Of a stretch of 64,000 nt of DNA, positions 17,149 through 26,215 are shown piece by piece. Under the pieces are notes generated by a model. It ran no database searches. It was not told where the DNA came from and saw only the letters and a program-made list of their open reading frames with translations. Both the position numbers and the translations under genes were made by a program. This DNA is from Neorhizobium petrolearium (GTDB lineage: Bacteria; Pseudomonadota; Alphaproteobacteria; Rhizobiales; Rhizobiaceae): the NCBI RefSeq assembly GCF_017873175.1, contig NZ_JAGGJW010000020.1, positions 38,370 through 102,369 on the forward strand, given 5' to 3'. Every line of letters begins with the position of its first letter. The stretch's first letter is position 1.

Positions 17149-19203
17149 ATGGCATTGAGAATTGGCGTAGACTCCGGAGGCACGTTTACCGACGTCTGCC
17201 TTTTTGACGAGGAGACCGGCAAGCTCGACATCTGGAAGGTGCCGTCAACGCCGGACGACCCTTCCCGCGGCATCTCCAATGGCGTGTCGGAAGGACTTGC
17301 GACCGTCGGCAGCACGGCAGCACATGTGGCTTTCCTCGGTCATGGAACCACAGTCGCGACCAACGCTCTCATCGAACTTAAGGGTGTCGAGACGGGGCTT
17401 ATCACCACCGACGGGTTCCGCGACCTGCTGGAAATCGGTCGCCAGAAGCGCCCGAGCCTTTACGATATGAATGCCGAGAAGCCGGAAATCCTGGTGAGCC
17501 GCGACCGCCGGCAGGAGGTTCCCGAACGCCTCAAGAGTGACGGTTCGACGGACCGGTCGCTGGACGAAGAAAAGCTCCGGGCCGCCATCCACAAGCTCGC
17601 GGACGAAGACGTCAAGGCAATCGCCGTTTGCTTCCTTTACGGCTTCTTGAACACCGCGCATGAGCGTCGGGTCGTCGAAATCCTTCGCGAGGAAATGCCG
17701 GATGTGTTCGTCAGCGCTTCGCATGAGGTGGCTCCGGAGTTCCGCGAATACGAGCGCATGTCCACGACGGTCGTCAACGCCTATCTCGGCCCTGTCATGC
17801 AGCGATATATCGACAGGCTCAAGCTGCGACTGACCGAGCTTGGCGTACCGGTCGCTCCGCAGCTGACGCAATCGAACGGTGGCGTCATTGGTTTCGACAC
17901 GGCGGCGCAGCTTCCGGTCCGTACCGTCCTCTCCGGCCCGAGCACAGGCGTTGTCGCCGCGCAAGCCGTTGGAGGAATGGCTGGCTTCGACAACATCATC
18001 ACCTTCGATGTCGGCGGAACGTCAAGCGACGTGGCCCTTCTCCAGGGCGGTGTCTGCAAATTGACCGGCGAGGCGAACGTCCACGGCTATCCGATCAAGG
18101 CGCCCATGCTCGACATCCATACGGTCGGAGCAGGCGGCGGTTCGATCGCATTTGTCGACAGCGGTGGATTGTTGAAAGTCGGTCCGCGTTCGGCGGGCGC
18201 CGACCCAGGCCCGGTCTGCTACGGACGCGGCAACACCGAAGCGACCGTCACCGATGCCAACATCGTGCTCCAAACCCTCAATCCGGTCGAAATCCTCGGC
18301 GGACGGATGAAAGTCAGGCGCGATCTCGCGATCGAGGCCGTGCAACGGCTTGCCGATCAGTTGGGTCTCGGACTGATGGAGACGGCGCAGGGCATCATCT
18401 CTGTCGTCACGGCCAACATGGCAAAGGCCATACGCCTGATCAGCGTCCAGCGTGGCCACGACCCGCGCGACTATGCGCTGATGGCCTTCGGTGGCGCGGG
18501 TCCGCTGCATGCTGCCCGGCTCGCCAAGGAGCTCGACATGAGCCGTATCATCGTGCCGCTTACCCCGGGCACGCTTTGCGCACTCGGCCTGCTTTTGACC
18601 GACCTGCGTTCCGACTTCGCCATCTCCCGCCTCATGAAAGTGGATCAAAACGCGGTCGAACCGATGATCAGCGGCTTCGAAACGCTTGAAGCCCAGGCCG
18701 AAGCCTGGTTCGAGCAGGAAGGCATCGAGCCCGGCCGCCGCGTCGTTAACCGGACTGCCGACATGCGTTATGTTGGCCAGAACTACGAACTGCAGGTTTC
18801 GGTGCCTGCCGGCACGGTCGGCGGGGATACCCTTCAAGCTTTGGTCAAAGGCTTCGAACAGGCGCATCTGCAACGTTTTGGCTTCATCGCCGAAGGTGAG
18901 GCGATCCAGATCGTGACCTTGCGGCTAGAGGCCGCCGGCATCGTCAACAAGGCCCAGTTCACTCCGCGGCCGGACGCCGGGCCGGCATGCGATGCGGCCG
19001 TCATCGGGTCGCGCCAGGTCTATATGGACGAGGCCAAGGACTTCCTGCCCTGCCCGGTCTACGCGCGCGAGAAGCTGAAACCCGGCAACCGCATCGACGG
19101 ACCGGCGGTCGTCGAACAGATGGATACCACCACCGTCATCCTTCCAGATATGCAGGCGACGGTCGATCCCTACCTCAACCTCATTCTGGAGACCCGGGCA
19201 TGA
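17149..19203 (+). CDS. hyuA: Hydantoinase/oxoprolinase subunit A (HyuA-like)
   Basis: ATP-dependent cyclic-amide hydrolase subunit of 684 residues. The N-terminal actin-like fold begins IGVDSGGTFTDVCLFDE, the second phosphate motif is FDVGGTSSDVALL, and GAGGGSIA and AFGGAGPLHA are also seen. With HyuB it opens hydantoins, 5-oxoproline-like lactams or acetophenone-type carboxylations, depending on the subfamily. An in-frame TTG at 17128 is open, but the ATG at 17149 behind GAGGG is the better start. Its TGA overlaps the hyuB ATG. Confidence 0.92.
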   Translation: MALRIGVDSGGTFTDVCLFDEETGKLDIWKVPSTPDDPSRGISNGVSEGLATVGSTAAHVAFLGHGTTVATNALIELKGVETGLITTDGFRDLLEIGRQKRPSLYDMNAEKPEILVSRDRRQEVPERLKSDGSTDRSLDEEKLRAAIHKLADEDVKAIAVCFLYGFLNTAHERRVVEILREEMPDVFVSASHEVAPEFREYERMSTTVVNAYLGPVMQRYIDRLKLRLTELGVPVAPQLTQSNGGVIGFDTAAQLPVRTVLSGPSTGVVAAQAVGGMAGFDNIITFDVGGTSSDVALLQGGVCKLTGEANVHGYPIKAPMLDIHTVGAGGGSIAFVDSGGLLKVGPRSAGADPGPVCYGRGNTEATVTDANIVLQTLNPVEILGGRMKVRRDLAIEAVQRLADQLGLGLMETAQGIISVVTANMAKAIRLISVQRGHDPRDYALMAFGGAGPLHAARLAKELDMSRIIVPLTPGTLCALGLLLTDLRSDFAISRLMKVDQNAVEPMISGFETLEAQAEAWFEQEGIEPGRRVVNRTADMRYVGQNYELQVSVPAGTVGGDTLQALVKGFEQAHLQRFGFIAEGEAIQIVTLRLEAAGIVNKAQFTPRPDAGPACDAAVIGSRQVYMDEAKDFLPCPVYAREKLKPGNRIDGPAVVEQMDTTTVILPDMQATVDPYLNLILETRA

Positions 19204-20852
19204 CCAAGATCGACCCGATTACGGTAGAAGTCATCGGCAGCGCGCTCACATCGATCGTGGAGGAGATGGGCGAAGCGCTGGTTCGTGCCAGCTATTCAAC
19301 CAACATCAAGGAACGTCGCGATTGCTCGACCGCACTCTTCGACCGGCACGGCAACACCCTGTGCCAGGCAGAGCATATCCCGATGCATCTTGGCAGCTTC
19401 ATCGGCATCATTCCGCATATCAACAAGCGTTATGCGGCAAAGGACATCAAGCCGGGTGACGTCTTCATCGGAAACGATGCCTACGAGGGTGGCGCGACCC
19501 ACCTGCCCGACATTGTTCTGGCCGAGCCCATCTTCCATGGCGATACCATGGTCGGATGGGCCGTCAACACGGCCCATCACGCCGACTTCGCCGATCGCGG
19601 CCATGCGCATATCTACCAGGAAGGGCTGCGCATTCCTCCGGTGCGGCTCTATCGTGAGGGCGAGCTGCAGCAGGATCTGCAGGACATGTTCCTGTTGAAC
19701 TGTCAGGTTCCCCATGAGCGGCTTTCGGACCTGCGCGCCCAGATGTCGGCCAACCGGCTCTGTGTCCAGCGCATGCAGGACCTTTGCACGAAATATGGAG
19801 CAGACAAGGTTCTGGCTGCCGGCGATGCCCTGCAGGATTATGCCGAGCGCAAAATGCGGGCCGGCATCGCCGCCATTCCCGACGGTACCTACAGCTTCAC
19901 TGACTATTTCGACAGCAACCAGTTCTCCGACGTGATGGAATTAAAGGTGGACATCACCGTCAAGGGTGACGCGATGCATCTCGCTTTCGACGCCCCACCG
20001 CAGGTGCCCGCCGGTCTGAACGTCATCTATACCGCGCTTCTCGCCACCTCCTACTACGCGGTCAAGGCCGTCATTGATCCCACCATCCTGCCGAACGCCG
20101 GCCTGTCCCGCCCGATTAGCGTCGAGGCGCCGCACGGTTCACTGCTCAATTGCAGACATCCGGCAGCAGTCGACGGGCGTATTGCAGCCTGCCAGCGGGT
20201 TGCCGACCTGGTCCAGGGTGCTCTGGCCAAGGCGCTGCCCGGCAAGGTCACGGCGGCTGGCAACGGTGCCTGCACTGGCGCGCTCTTTACCGGCACGCGC
20301 GAGGACGGCTCGCTTTGGGTCTATCTCGAGACGATCGGCGGTGGAGGCGGGGCACGGCCAACGGCCGACGGGCTGAGCGGCGTCCACGTTCATATGACGA
20401 ACACGTCCAATTTGCCGGTCGAAGCGCTCGAGCTGGAATACCCGCTGACGCTACTGCGTTATGAGCTCGTCAATGGTTCGGCAGGCGCCGGCACCTGGCG
20501 TGGCGGCATGGGCCTGAGACGCGTCTACCGCATTGAAGCCGATTGCCGCTTCAGCGTCGAGGGTGGCCGGCTTGCGGTCTATCCATGGGGCCTTGAAGGT
20601 GGCTTGCAGGCAACCGGTTCTCATTTCGATTTCGGCAACGGCCAGCAAAACCTGCCGGGTACGGTGCAGCTGAGAGCCGGACAGATAGTCGAACTGGTGA
20701 CGCCAGGCGGTGGCGGCTACGGTTCGCCTTCCGGCCGATCCTTGGAAGCGATCCGCCGCGACATCAAGGAAGAACGCATCACGCCCGAATTCGCCGAACG
20801 CGTCTACGGCCATGGCGCCGAACAGAAAATCTATCGGGCAGCGACCGCCTGA
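19200..20852 (+). CDS. hyuB: Hydantoinase/oxoprolinase subunit B (HyuB-like)
   Basis: Partner subunit of HyuA, 550 residues, normal for the family. It starts MTKIDPITVEVIGSALTSIVEEMG. The metal/active-site region includes CQAEHIPMHLG, GDVFIGNDAYEGGATHLPD and NTAHHADFAD, and the C-terminus holds TPGGGGYG. The ATG at 19200 overlaps the hyuA stop by four bases, so the two are translationally coupled. It completes the ATP-dependent ring opening in the cytoplasm. Confidence 0.93.
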   Translation: MTKIDPITVEVIGSALTSIVEEMGEALVRASYSTNIKERRDCSTALFDRHGNTLCQAEHIPMHLGSFIGIIPHINKRYAAKDIKPGDVFIGNDAYEGGATHLPDIVLAEPIFHGDTMVGWAVNTAHHADFADRGHAHIYQEGLRIPPVRLYREGELQQDLQDMFLLNCQVPHERLSDLRAQMSANRLCVQRMQDLCTKYGADKVLAAGDALQDYAERKMRAGIAAIPDGTYSFTDYFDSNQFSDVMELKVDITVKGDAMHLAFDAPPQVPAGLNVIYTALLATSYYAVKAVIDPTILPNAGLSRPISVEAPHGSLLNCRHPAAVDGRIAACQRVADLVQGALAKALPGKVTAAGNGACTGALFTGTREDGSLWVYLETIGGGGGARPTADGLSGVHVHMTNTSNLPVEALELEYPLTLLRYELVNGSAGAGTWRGGMGLRRVYRIEADCRFSVEGGRLAVYPWGLEGGLQATGSHFDFGNGQQNLPGTVQLRAGQIVELVTPGGGGYGSPSGRSLEAIRRDIKEERITPEFAERVYGHGAEQKIYRAATA

Positions 20853-20887
20853 TCGTCCAATCCCACTTGAAAGGAAGGATCTCACCC

Positions 20888-21310
20888 GTGGTAAAAGTAA
20901 CGAAAGTCAAATCCGGCAGTCTCTATGAGGAAAAGGAAAGCTATTCACGCGTCGTTGCAGTCGACAACTGGGTCTTTGTTTCCAATACGGCCGGCCGTAA
21001 CTACAAGACCCGGGAGATGTCACCCGACCCGGTCGAACAAGCCAAGCAGTGCTTTCATAACATCGAGGGGGCGCTTGCATCCGTCGGTGCTACTCTGGCC
21101 GATGTCGTCCGTTCGCGGGTCGTCATTCCGAATGTTGCGGATGCTCCCTCGGTGATGGCCTATGTCGGAGAAAAATTCCGCGGCATCGATCCCTGCAGTA
21201 CTGTGACCTGCCCGCCACTCGGCGGTCCGGATTTCCGCGTCGAAATCGAAGTAACCGCCTACAAGGGTGTCGGCGCCGCCGGTTCCGAATACATCAACGT
21301 CAGCCTGTGA
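20888..21310 (+). CDS. Rid/YjgF/YER057c-family protein
   Basis: 140-residue Rid-superfamily protein, a trimeric imine/enamine deaminase or related enzyme. Visible features are VSNTAGRN near residue 36, the helix CFHNIEGALASVGATLADVVRSRV and the C-terminal PDFRVEIEVTAYKG. The archetypal RidA ends with an Arg plus Glu active site (R-x-x-V-E-I-E), and that pattern is present. The GTG at 20888 lies eight bases after AAGGAAGGA. As last gene of the HyuAB operon it would handle the imine made by the FAD oxidase. Confidence 0.88.
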   Translation: MVKVTKVKSGSLYEEKESYSRVVAVDNWVFVSNTAGRNYKTREMSPDPVEQAKQCFHNIEGALASVGATLADVVRSRVVIPNVADAPSVMAYVGEKFRGIDPCSTVTCPPLGGPDFRVEIEVTAYKGVGAAGSEYINVSL

Positions 21311-21444
21311 TCATCACGTGGTCCGGCCGCCCGACAATCCGGGCGGTCGGACGAATGGAGGCGGACATGGACCGGCTCCTGCTTCCAGTTTCGCGGCTGT
21401 TTCTATAAGGTCTGGGCGGTTTGAAGAAGAGAAAGGGCTTGCTG

Positions 21445-22275
21445 TTGACTGAGACGGAAACACCGCAAACGGAAGACTTTTTGCCCGCCGAGCGGCGCGA
21501 GAAAATCATGGAATGGTTTTCTTCCAATCAGGTAGCCTCGAGCCAGGATCTTGCCAAGCGGCTCAACACCTCTATCTCGACGATCCGCCGCGATCTCGAT
21601 TTCCTTGCACAGCAGGGCGTCGTGCGAAGGACACATGGCGGCGCCGTGCGTGTTCGACGCAACACGACATTCGAGCAGCTCGTCGACGAGGCCCGCCAGA
21701 CTGCCGTGGAGGAAAAGCGCGCCATCGCCGTCGCCGCGGCGAAGCTCCTTCAGCCTGAACAGAGCATCTTTATCGATTCCCGCTCGACCCTGCATCAGTT
21801 CGCCTATGTCGTCGCCGAACTGACGACACCGTTGACCGTAGTGACGAACGATGTTCACGTCGCGGACGTGCTGGTCAACAAGCCTCATATCAAGCTTGTC
21901 GTGCCCGGCGGAATCTGTCGCCCTGGCGCTTATTCCCTGCTTGGGGAAACGGCAATCAACTTCGTTCGGGAGCTGCGGTGCGATCATCTTTTCCTGTCTT
22001 CACAGGCCATTGATACGGAATGCGCCAGCGATACGTCACTGGAATTAGTGCAGCTTCAGCGTGCCATGATCGATTCCTCCGTGGAAACGACGCTCTTGAT
22101 CGACAGCAGCCGTTTCGGAAGCAGGGCGATCTATCGGACGACCCCCATCGAAAGGATCAACCGCATCATTACCGATGAGGGCCTCAATCACGATGAACGG
22201 GCGAAATTTGCTTCTGTCGTCGCAGACTTAGTGATTGCGCCCTATGTCGACGCGTTTCAGGAGGAACCGGAGTGA
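21445..22275 (+). CDS. DeoR-family transcriptional regulator
   Basis: Regulator of 276 residues. The DeoR helix-turn-helix is RREKIMEWFSSNQVASSQDLAKRLNTSISTIRRDLDFL, followed by the family sequence RRTHGGAV, and the DeoRC sugar-phosphate-sensing domain carries FIDSRST and LLIDSSRFG. There is no ATG near the start. The TTG at 21445 follows GAAAGGG by seven bases and is preferred over the TTG at 21421. It lies directly downstream of the HyuAB operon and probably regulates it or a neighbour. Confidence 0.82.
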   Translation: MTETETPQTEDFLPAERREKIMEWFSSNQVASSQDLAKRLNTSISTIRRDLDFLAQQGVVRRTHGGAVRVRRNTTFEQLVDEARQTAVEEKRAIAVAAAKLLQPEQSIFIDSRSTLHQFAYVVAELTTPLTVVTNDVHVADVLVNKPHIKLVVPGGICRPGAYSLLGETAINFVRELRCDHLFLSSQAIDTECASDTSLELVQLQRAMIDSSVETTLLIDSSRFGSRAIYRTTPIERINRIITDEGLNHDERAKFASVVADLVIAPYVDAFQEEPE

Positions 22276-22334
22276 CGTGTCAAACAGCTCCCAGAAAATG
22301 CTCAATTCGTTTTGAGCAACGTTTCTGATCGCCC

Positions 22335-23381
22335 GTGACCATTCCAAAATCGAAAAGCCAGCCGGTAAGCTCGAAGGCGAGTATTACGATCGTCGATATC
22401 GCAAAGCTTGCAGGCGTTAATCCCTCGACCGTCAGCCGTGCCCTCTCGGGATCGTCGGCCGTGACGGCGCAAACGCGTGCGCGAATTACAGATATCGCGC
22501 GGGAAAACGGATATGTCGCGAACCATAATGCGCGCATGCTTCGGTCCCGGCGCGCCAATCAGATCCTTGTCATCGTTCCTAATATCGCCGCTTTCTCCCA
22601 TCCCGAAGTCATCCTCGGCATCGAAGAAGCTCTCGAAGAACACAATATCGGCGTCATTGTCGGAAGTACGAAAGGCAACGAAGAACGGGAACTTGCCCTC
22701 GCCCGACAACTTATAACGGGTGCCGCTGACGGTCTCATCCTTTTGAACGGACGCTTCCCATCCGAACTGGGGGAGCTTCCGCAATACAATCGGAGGATCG
22801 TCGCAATATCGCGACCGGTCTTGAGCCCCGGGATTGCGTTCATTGGCATCGACAATCAGCAGGCGGCACAGGAAGCGACGCTGTATTTCGTGTCCATCGG
22901 ACGTAAACGCATCCTGCATATGGGAGGGCCGGAACAAAGCCCGATTTTTGCGGCGCGTGCGCAAGGGTATCGGAATGCGATGCGGCAAGCGGGGCTTGAC
23001 GGCATTATCGACGTCCAGCATCTGCCGGCTTTCAACATAGTTGCTGGCCGCCAGGCTATGCGTGACATTCTCAACAGGCGTCAGTTGCCCGATGCCATCC
23101 TGTGCGCCAGCGATGAGCTTGCCTTCGGTGCCATCCAGGTAGCCAGGGAACTGGGGATCAGCGTACCGCAGCAAATTGCATTCATCGGCTTCGACAACCA
23201 CCCCGTCGGCGAAGCTTTCAGCCCACCGCTAACCACCATTTCGGTGCCGCGCCGGCGCATGGGTTTTCTCGGAGCTCAGACACTCCTGCAGTCGATTCAG
23301 GACGATCGCCCGATCTCCGACTTCCAGCTGCTACCCTATGAATTTCTCGTGAGAGCAAGCTGCGGGGGAAACGGCTGGTAA
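22335..23381 (+). CDS. LacI-family transcriptional regulator
   Basis: 348-residue repressor. The N-terminal LacI helix-turn-helix reads ITIVDIAKLAGVNPSTVSRALSG with the hinge helix near ARMLRSRRANQILVIVP. The periplasmic-binding-like effector domain ends with CASDELAFGAIQVARELG and AFIGFDNHPVG. The start is GTG at 22335 without a strong Shine-Dalgarno sequence. Finding DeoR and LacI regulators in tandem after one operon is unusual; the LacI target may lie elsewhere. Confidence 0.87.
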   Translation: MTIPKSKSQPVSSKASITIVDIAKLAGVNPSTVSRALSGSSAVTAQTRARITDIARENGYVANHNARMLRSRRANQILVIVPNIAAFSHPEVILGIEEALEEHNIGVIVGSTKGNEERELALARQLITGAADGLILLNGRFPSELGELPQYNRRIVAISRPVLSPGIAFIGIDNQQAAQEATLYFVSIGRKRILHMGGPEQSPIFAARAQGYRNAMRQAGLDGIIDVQHLPAFNIVAGRQAMRDILNRRQLPDAILCASDELAFGAIQVARELGISVPQQIAFIGFDNHPVGEAFSPPLTTISVPRRRMGFLGAQTLLQSIQDDRPISDFQLLPYEFLVRASCGGNGW

Positions 23382-23956
23382 AGTTGCTGACAGAAAAAAT
23401 CAGCCTCTGCGACTTTCAAGTTTTGGAAAAACCAGCTGCAAAAAATGGCGCTGGACCACTTATTTCTACAAGGCCTTTTCCACATTTCAGCGTTGCGGAG
23501 TTCAAATCGGCAACGACTCAAACAATTCTTTATACCATTGATTTTAAATGCAAATCTTCGGAAATTGGAGAGGCCGCAACGCTGGTTTTTGGCCCTCTAT
23601 TCCTGTCTTCTGCCATCTCGGTTGCTCCGAAACCGTGGATCGCCCCTGATGCGGACAAACACCCGGTGGGAAGTACAAAAATCGTGTCATAGGGCTATCG
23701 GCGGTTCAGTTTGTGAAATGCTTCTAACCGTATCACTCAAAGGTAGCCTGAGTCTGATCTGACGTTTGTACAATTAAATAAGGAATGGAATGCCCAGCCG
23801 AACGCTCCAATGCCAGAGGTGCGAGTAGAGGGGGAAAACGTTCAGCTTCAATTTATACTCAATTCTTAAAAGCATTTAGCCAAGGAGGGAAAAGGGGCTT
23901 TCTAACTTTCGCGGCTGCAAAGCCTGGCGGCTCGGTTATCCAAATTCTTGATCTCT
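23382..23956. other. Intergenic region without a supported gene
   Basis: 575 bases of lower GC than the flanks. Short open frames on the plus strand (for example 23384-23692 and 23785-23997) have no recognisable domain, no good ribosome-binding site and un-rhizobial codon use, and are not called. The composition marks the left border of the recombined island. Confidence 0.5.
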
Positions 23957-24064
23957 TTAGCCATTGGCGGTCAGCGCCTCGGCCAGCAGGACGCTGAACT
24001 CACCATGCTGAGCGTCACGCATGAGCCGCTGGATGCCGGGTTTTGCGCTCCCTTTCCCGGCCAT
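23957..24064 (-). pseudogene. Serine recombinase (resolvase) N-terminal fragment
   Basis: A 35-codon frame beginning immediately after the vapC stop reads PGIQRLMRDAQHGEF followed by VLLAEAL. This matches the helix and strand just before the R/D-rich active-site helix of large serine recombinases. It ends at TAA without the expected SRDQ motif or the catalytic serine region. It looks like a scrap left by deletion, and a similar scrap lies near 57.2 kb. Identification is from memory of the family and is moderate. Confidence 0.5.
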
Positions 24065-24502
24065 CTACTTCTTCCGGTTCTTTGGGCCAGGAGCGTCCAG
24101 CGCCGAGCGAATATCAGTCAGGCCGAAATCGTTGCCGATATAGAGCAACGGGGCCGAATGCTGTTTTGCCAGCGCGTAGGCGAAGCAATCGCCAAAGTTC
24201 AGTCCGCCGCGCATGCCGAATCCCTGGCCGTATTCGATCCTCGCCTTCATCGCCGCGCGGGCCAGACGATCATCGACCGGGGCGATGTCGATGCCGAGCG
24301 TGGTAAGAAACTCGTCCAGAATTCCGATAGCCTTCGACCGCCTCGACCCAGTGAGACGACCAGCCAGAACCGTACCCGTCTCCACATAATTGACAGCGGA
24401 AATCAGCCGGGCAGACGCACCTTCGAGCCCCTTGGTGCAATCGGGGCTTTCCGGCTCATCGAACAGAATGGCGACGATGGCAGAACTGTCCACCACCATC
24501 AT
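24065..24502 (-). CDS. vapC: VapC-type PIN-domain toxin
   Basis: 145-residue PIN-fold ribonuclease, the toxin of a type II system. The acidic catalytic set is complete: D5 in VVDSSAIVAIL, E41 in NYVETGTV, D105 in NFGDCFAYALA and D125 in YIGNDFGLTD. VapC toxins usually cleave initiator or other tRNAs or rRNA when freed from VapB. The start at 24502 overlaps the vapB stop by four bases; a second ATG follows at 24499. Confidence 0.92.
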   Translation of the reverse strand: MMVVDSSAIVAILFDEPESPDCTKGLEGASARLISAVNYVETGTVLAGRLTGSRRSKAIGILDEFLTTLGIDIAPVDDRLARAAMKARIEYGQGFGMRGGLNFGDCFAYALAKQHSAPLLYIGNDFGLTDIRSALDAPGPKNRKK

Positions 24503-24771
24503 TTCGGCAAGCCCAACTGCTCAGGCGTGTCTCCAACGGCTTCATCCCATTCTTCCTTGGTGACGGGACGACGGTCGAACAGATGGGCACGCTTACGCAC
24601 GAAAGCCTCAACGCGGGCCGTATAGTCACCCTGCGCCTCCCGCTCGGCACGCAGCCGCTCCAGCCGTTCGCGCATGGCCTTGGTGATGGCATCGGTCATG
24701 GTCTCACCGGTAAGGCGGGACAACTCACGCGCCAGCCTGTCAGCTTCCTCGGTCTTGATGCTGAGGCCCAT
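24499..24771 (-). CDS. vapB: VapB-type antitoxin (Rv0623/PSK-like family)
   Basis: 90-residue antitoxin. The N-terminal DNA-binding segment reads MGLSIKTEEADRLARELSRLTGETMTDAI and is typical of the PSK/Rv0623 antitoxin family. The charged C-terminal helix would wrap the VapC active site. It is translated ahead of vapC with a four-base overlap, giving the usual antitoxin-first order, and is expected to repress its own promoter. Confidence 0.88.
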   Translation of the reverse strand: MGLSIKTEEADRLARELSRLTGETMTDAITKAMRERLERLRAEREAQGDYTARVEAFVRKRAHLFDRRPVTKEEWDEAVGDTPEQLGLPK

Positions 24772-25009
24772 GGCACCGCTCCTTTCTAGATCGCGCTTCT
24801 AGATAGCATATGGACAGCCTGAGTTCAAATGTAAAAACCCGCTTCCATGCTGCCTTATTCATATTCATCAGCGGTTGATTTGCCTCCTCTGCATCGACCT
24901 TCCTATCGCGTGCGCTGTTATCGTTGGCGGCACTCATGGCTTTCGCGTAATCCTCGCGCGCCATGCGCCTGCCGATCAGCCGGGCAATGGACAGCACCAC
25001 CGCATCCAA
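24740..25009 (-). CDS. Small conserved-looking rhizobial ORF, possibly degenerate
   Basis: A frame starting at TTG 25009 opens with LDAVVLSIARLIGRRMARED and soon gives AANDN. This resembles the small orphan proteins with an IARLIGRQ-type helix and an AANDN tail that recur in rhizobial accessory DNA. After about residue 45 the frame runs through the vapB promoter and start, so the tail is probably not native. A stop lies ten codons upstream. It may be a remnant. Function unknown. Confidence 0.25.
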   Translation of the reverse strand: MDAVVLSIARLIGRRMAREDYAKAMSAANDNSARDRKVDAEEANQPLMNMNKAAWKRVFTFELRLSICYLEARSRKERCHGPQHQDRGS

Positions 25010-25100
25010 CTGCTCGGACGCCCCCGCCTGGCTCTACCGAAGGCCGAGACGAGACAGATCGAGGCCGACAAACAGGCGGCCTGAGCCAGGGCCATGGCAA

Positions 25101-25130
25101 GCGGCGCCAAGCGCCATCGCCTGGCGCCGC
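25101..25130 (+). promoter_or_regulatory. Hairpin in the hsp20 leader
   Basis: GCGGCGCCA (25101-25109) and TGGCGCCGC (25122-25130) are perfect inverted repeats with a 12-base loop. AAAAGGAG follows directly, 45 bases before the hsp20 ATG. Rhizobial small heat-shock genes often carry ROSE RNA thermometers, but no typical U-U-G-C-U anti-SD segment is seen. It could be a leader structure or a terminator for something upstream. Confidence 0.4.
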
Positions 25131-25175
25131 AAAAGGAGCTTATCCCGTCAAAGTGAATTGGAAAGGAGACGAACC

Positions 25176-25685
25176 ATGAGTGTCCGTGATCTGATTCCCT
25201 GGGACGACAACGGCGGCAGCCGGGTTCCCAGTTTTTTCCGTGATGATGATCGCGATCCGTTTCTGTCGCTGCATCGTGAGGTGAACCGGCTATTCGACGC
25301 CGCCTTCCGTGGTTTTGGTTCCGGTCTGCCGGCTTTTGGACGACCCTCCGCGTTCGGCGGTGCCTGGGCGAGCGTGGAGATCTCAGACAATGACAAAGAG
25401 ATCAAGGTGTCGGCCGAGGTTCCTGGCCTTGAGCAGAAGGATATAGAGGTCCTGCTCAATGACGGCGTGCCGACGTTGAAAGGAGAAAAGCGTTCCGAGG
25501 TGGAAGACAAGGACCGTCAGTTTTCCGAACGCTATTACGGTCGCTTCGAGCGCCGCATCCCGCTAGGCTCTGAGATCAAGGAGGACAAGGTGGATGCCCG
25601 CTTCAAGAATGGGGTGCTGACCGTAACCTTGCCGAAGAGCGATAAGGCGCAATCCGAGCTGTACGAATGTGATGCCCATCATTGA
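25176..25685 (+). CDS. Small heat-shock protein, Hsp20/alpha-crystallin family
   Basis: 169-residue ATP-independent holdase that keeps unfolding proteins soluble. The N-terminal arm (RDPFLSLHREVNRLFDAAFRGFG) precedes the alpha-crystallin domain at about residues 65-160. The signatures are SAEVPGLEQKDIEVLLNDG, ERRIPLGSEIKEDKVDARFKNGVLTVTLPK and the GVLTV motif. The ATG at 25176 follows GAAAGGAG; a longer open frame upstream is not the gene. The short tail after the domain is normal. It is probably a monocistronic stress gene. Confidence 0.93.
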   Translation: MSVRDLIPWDDNGGSRVPSFFRDDDRDPFLSLHREVNRLFDAAFRGFGSGLPAFGRPSAFGGAWASVEISDNDKEIKVSAEVPGLEQKDIEVLLNDGVPTLKGEKRSEVEDKDRQFSERYYGRFERRIPLGSEIKEDKVDARFKNGVLTVTLPKSDKAQSELYECDAHH

Positions 25686-26035
25686 GTCGACGGTCAAAGC
25701 AGACACCGCATCCGACGTCGTCACCGACGCATATTTCTCCAGCAGCGGCCATTCTTGAGGCCAAGACTGTGCCCCGATCGTCATTTCCTCTCGCGGAAGT
25801 ATCGGCTTCAGCCATGTCATCCTCTAAAGCAGACTGCGAAAGTCGTCACGAATGCCACAGTTGCCGTCCTCATCGTGAAATAGGAAGTCTCCACGCGAAG
25901 CATCAGTGCAAGGATGATCCGGTGTTACCCGCAAAATCATCGTCCAGCTCCCGAATATCAGCAAACGGAGCTTTTCCCGAACTCTTCCCCTCCCCCGACG
26001 TTTATCGAGAGAAACCAAACGTCGAAGGACCCGAC
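25686..26035. other. Intergenic region, nothing recognised
   Basis: 350 bases between hsp20 and a small stress-type gene. Frames on both strands (for example 25563-25820 minus) overlap hsp20 or lack any family resemblance. The last 15 bases hold the GAAGGA ribosome-binding site of the next gene. Confidence 0.5.
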
Positions 26036-26215
26036 ATGGCTGAAGACAAGAAGGCTCAGGAAGCAGTCGAGCACGCCGAAAAACTGACCCGGATCTCAAA
26101 GCGCCCGGCAGCCGGACCACACGCCAAAGACCGTCTGACGGATCCGGAGAAGACGCCCGGAACAGTCTCGCTTCCCGAACCGGATGCAAAGGAAACGGAT
26201 GCAGGTCCCGATTGA
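26036..26215 (+). CDS. Small hydrophilic hypothetical protein
   Basis: 59 residues, highly charged, no membrane segment or cysteine. The sequence is rich in Lys, Asp, Glu and Pro and looks intrinsically disordered, with an ISKRPAAGPHAKDRLTDPEK segment and TPGTVSLP near the end. Similar small disordered proteins with a TPGTG-like tail are common in rhizobia. GAAGGA lies six bases before the ATG. The same frame is open from 25682, but that stretch does not look coding. The stress-gene surroundings hint at a stress role. Confidence 0.6.
   Translation: MAEDKKAQEAVEHAEKLTRISKRPAAGPHAKDRLTDPEKTPGTVSLPEPDAKETDAGPD

Noticed and set aside
23384..23762. Short plus-strand frames after the LacI gene
   Set aside because: They are AT-rich, overlap each other, have no Shine-Dalgarno sequence and no recognisable domain.
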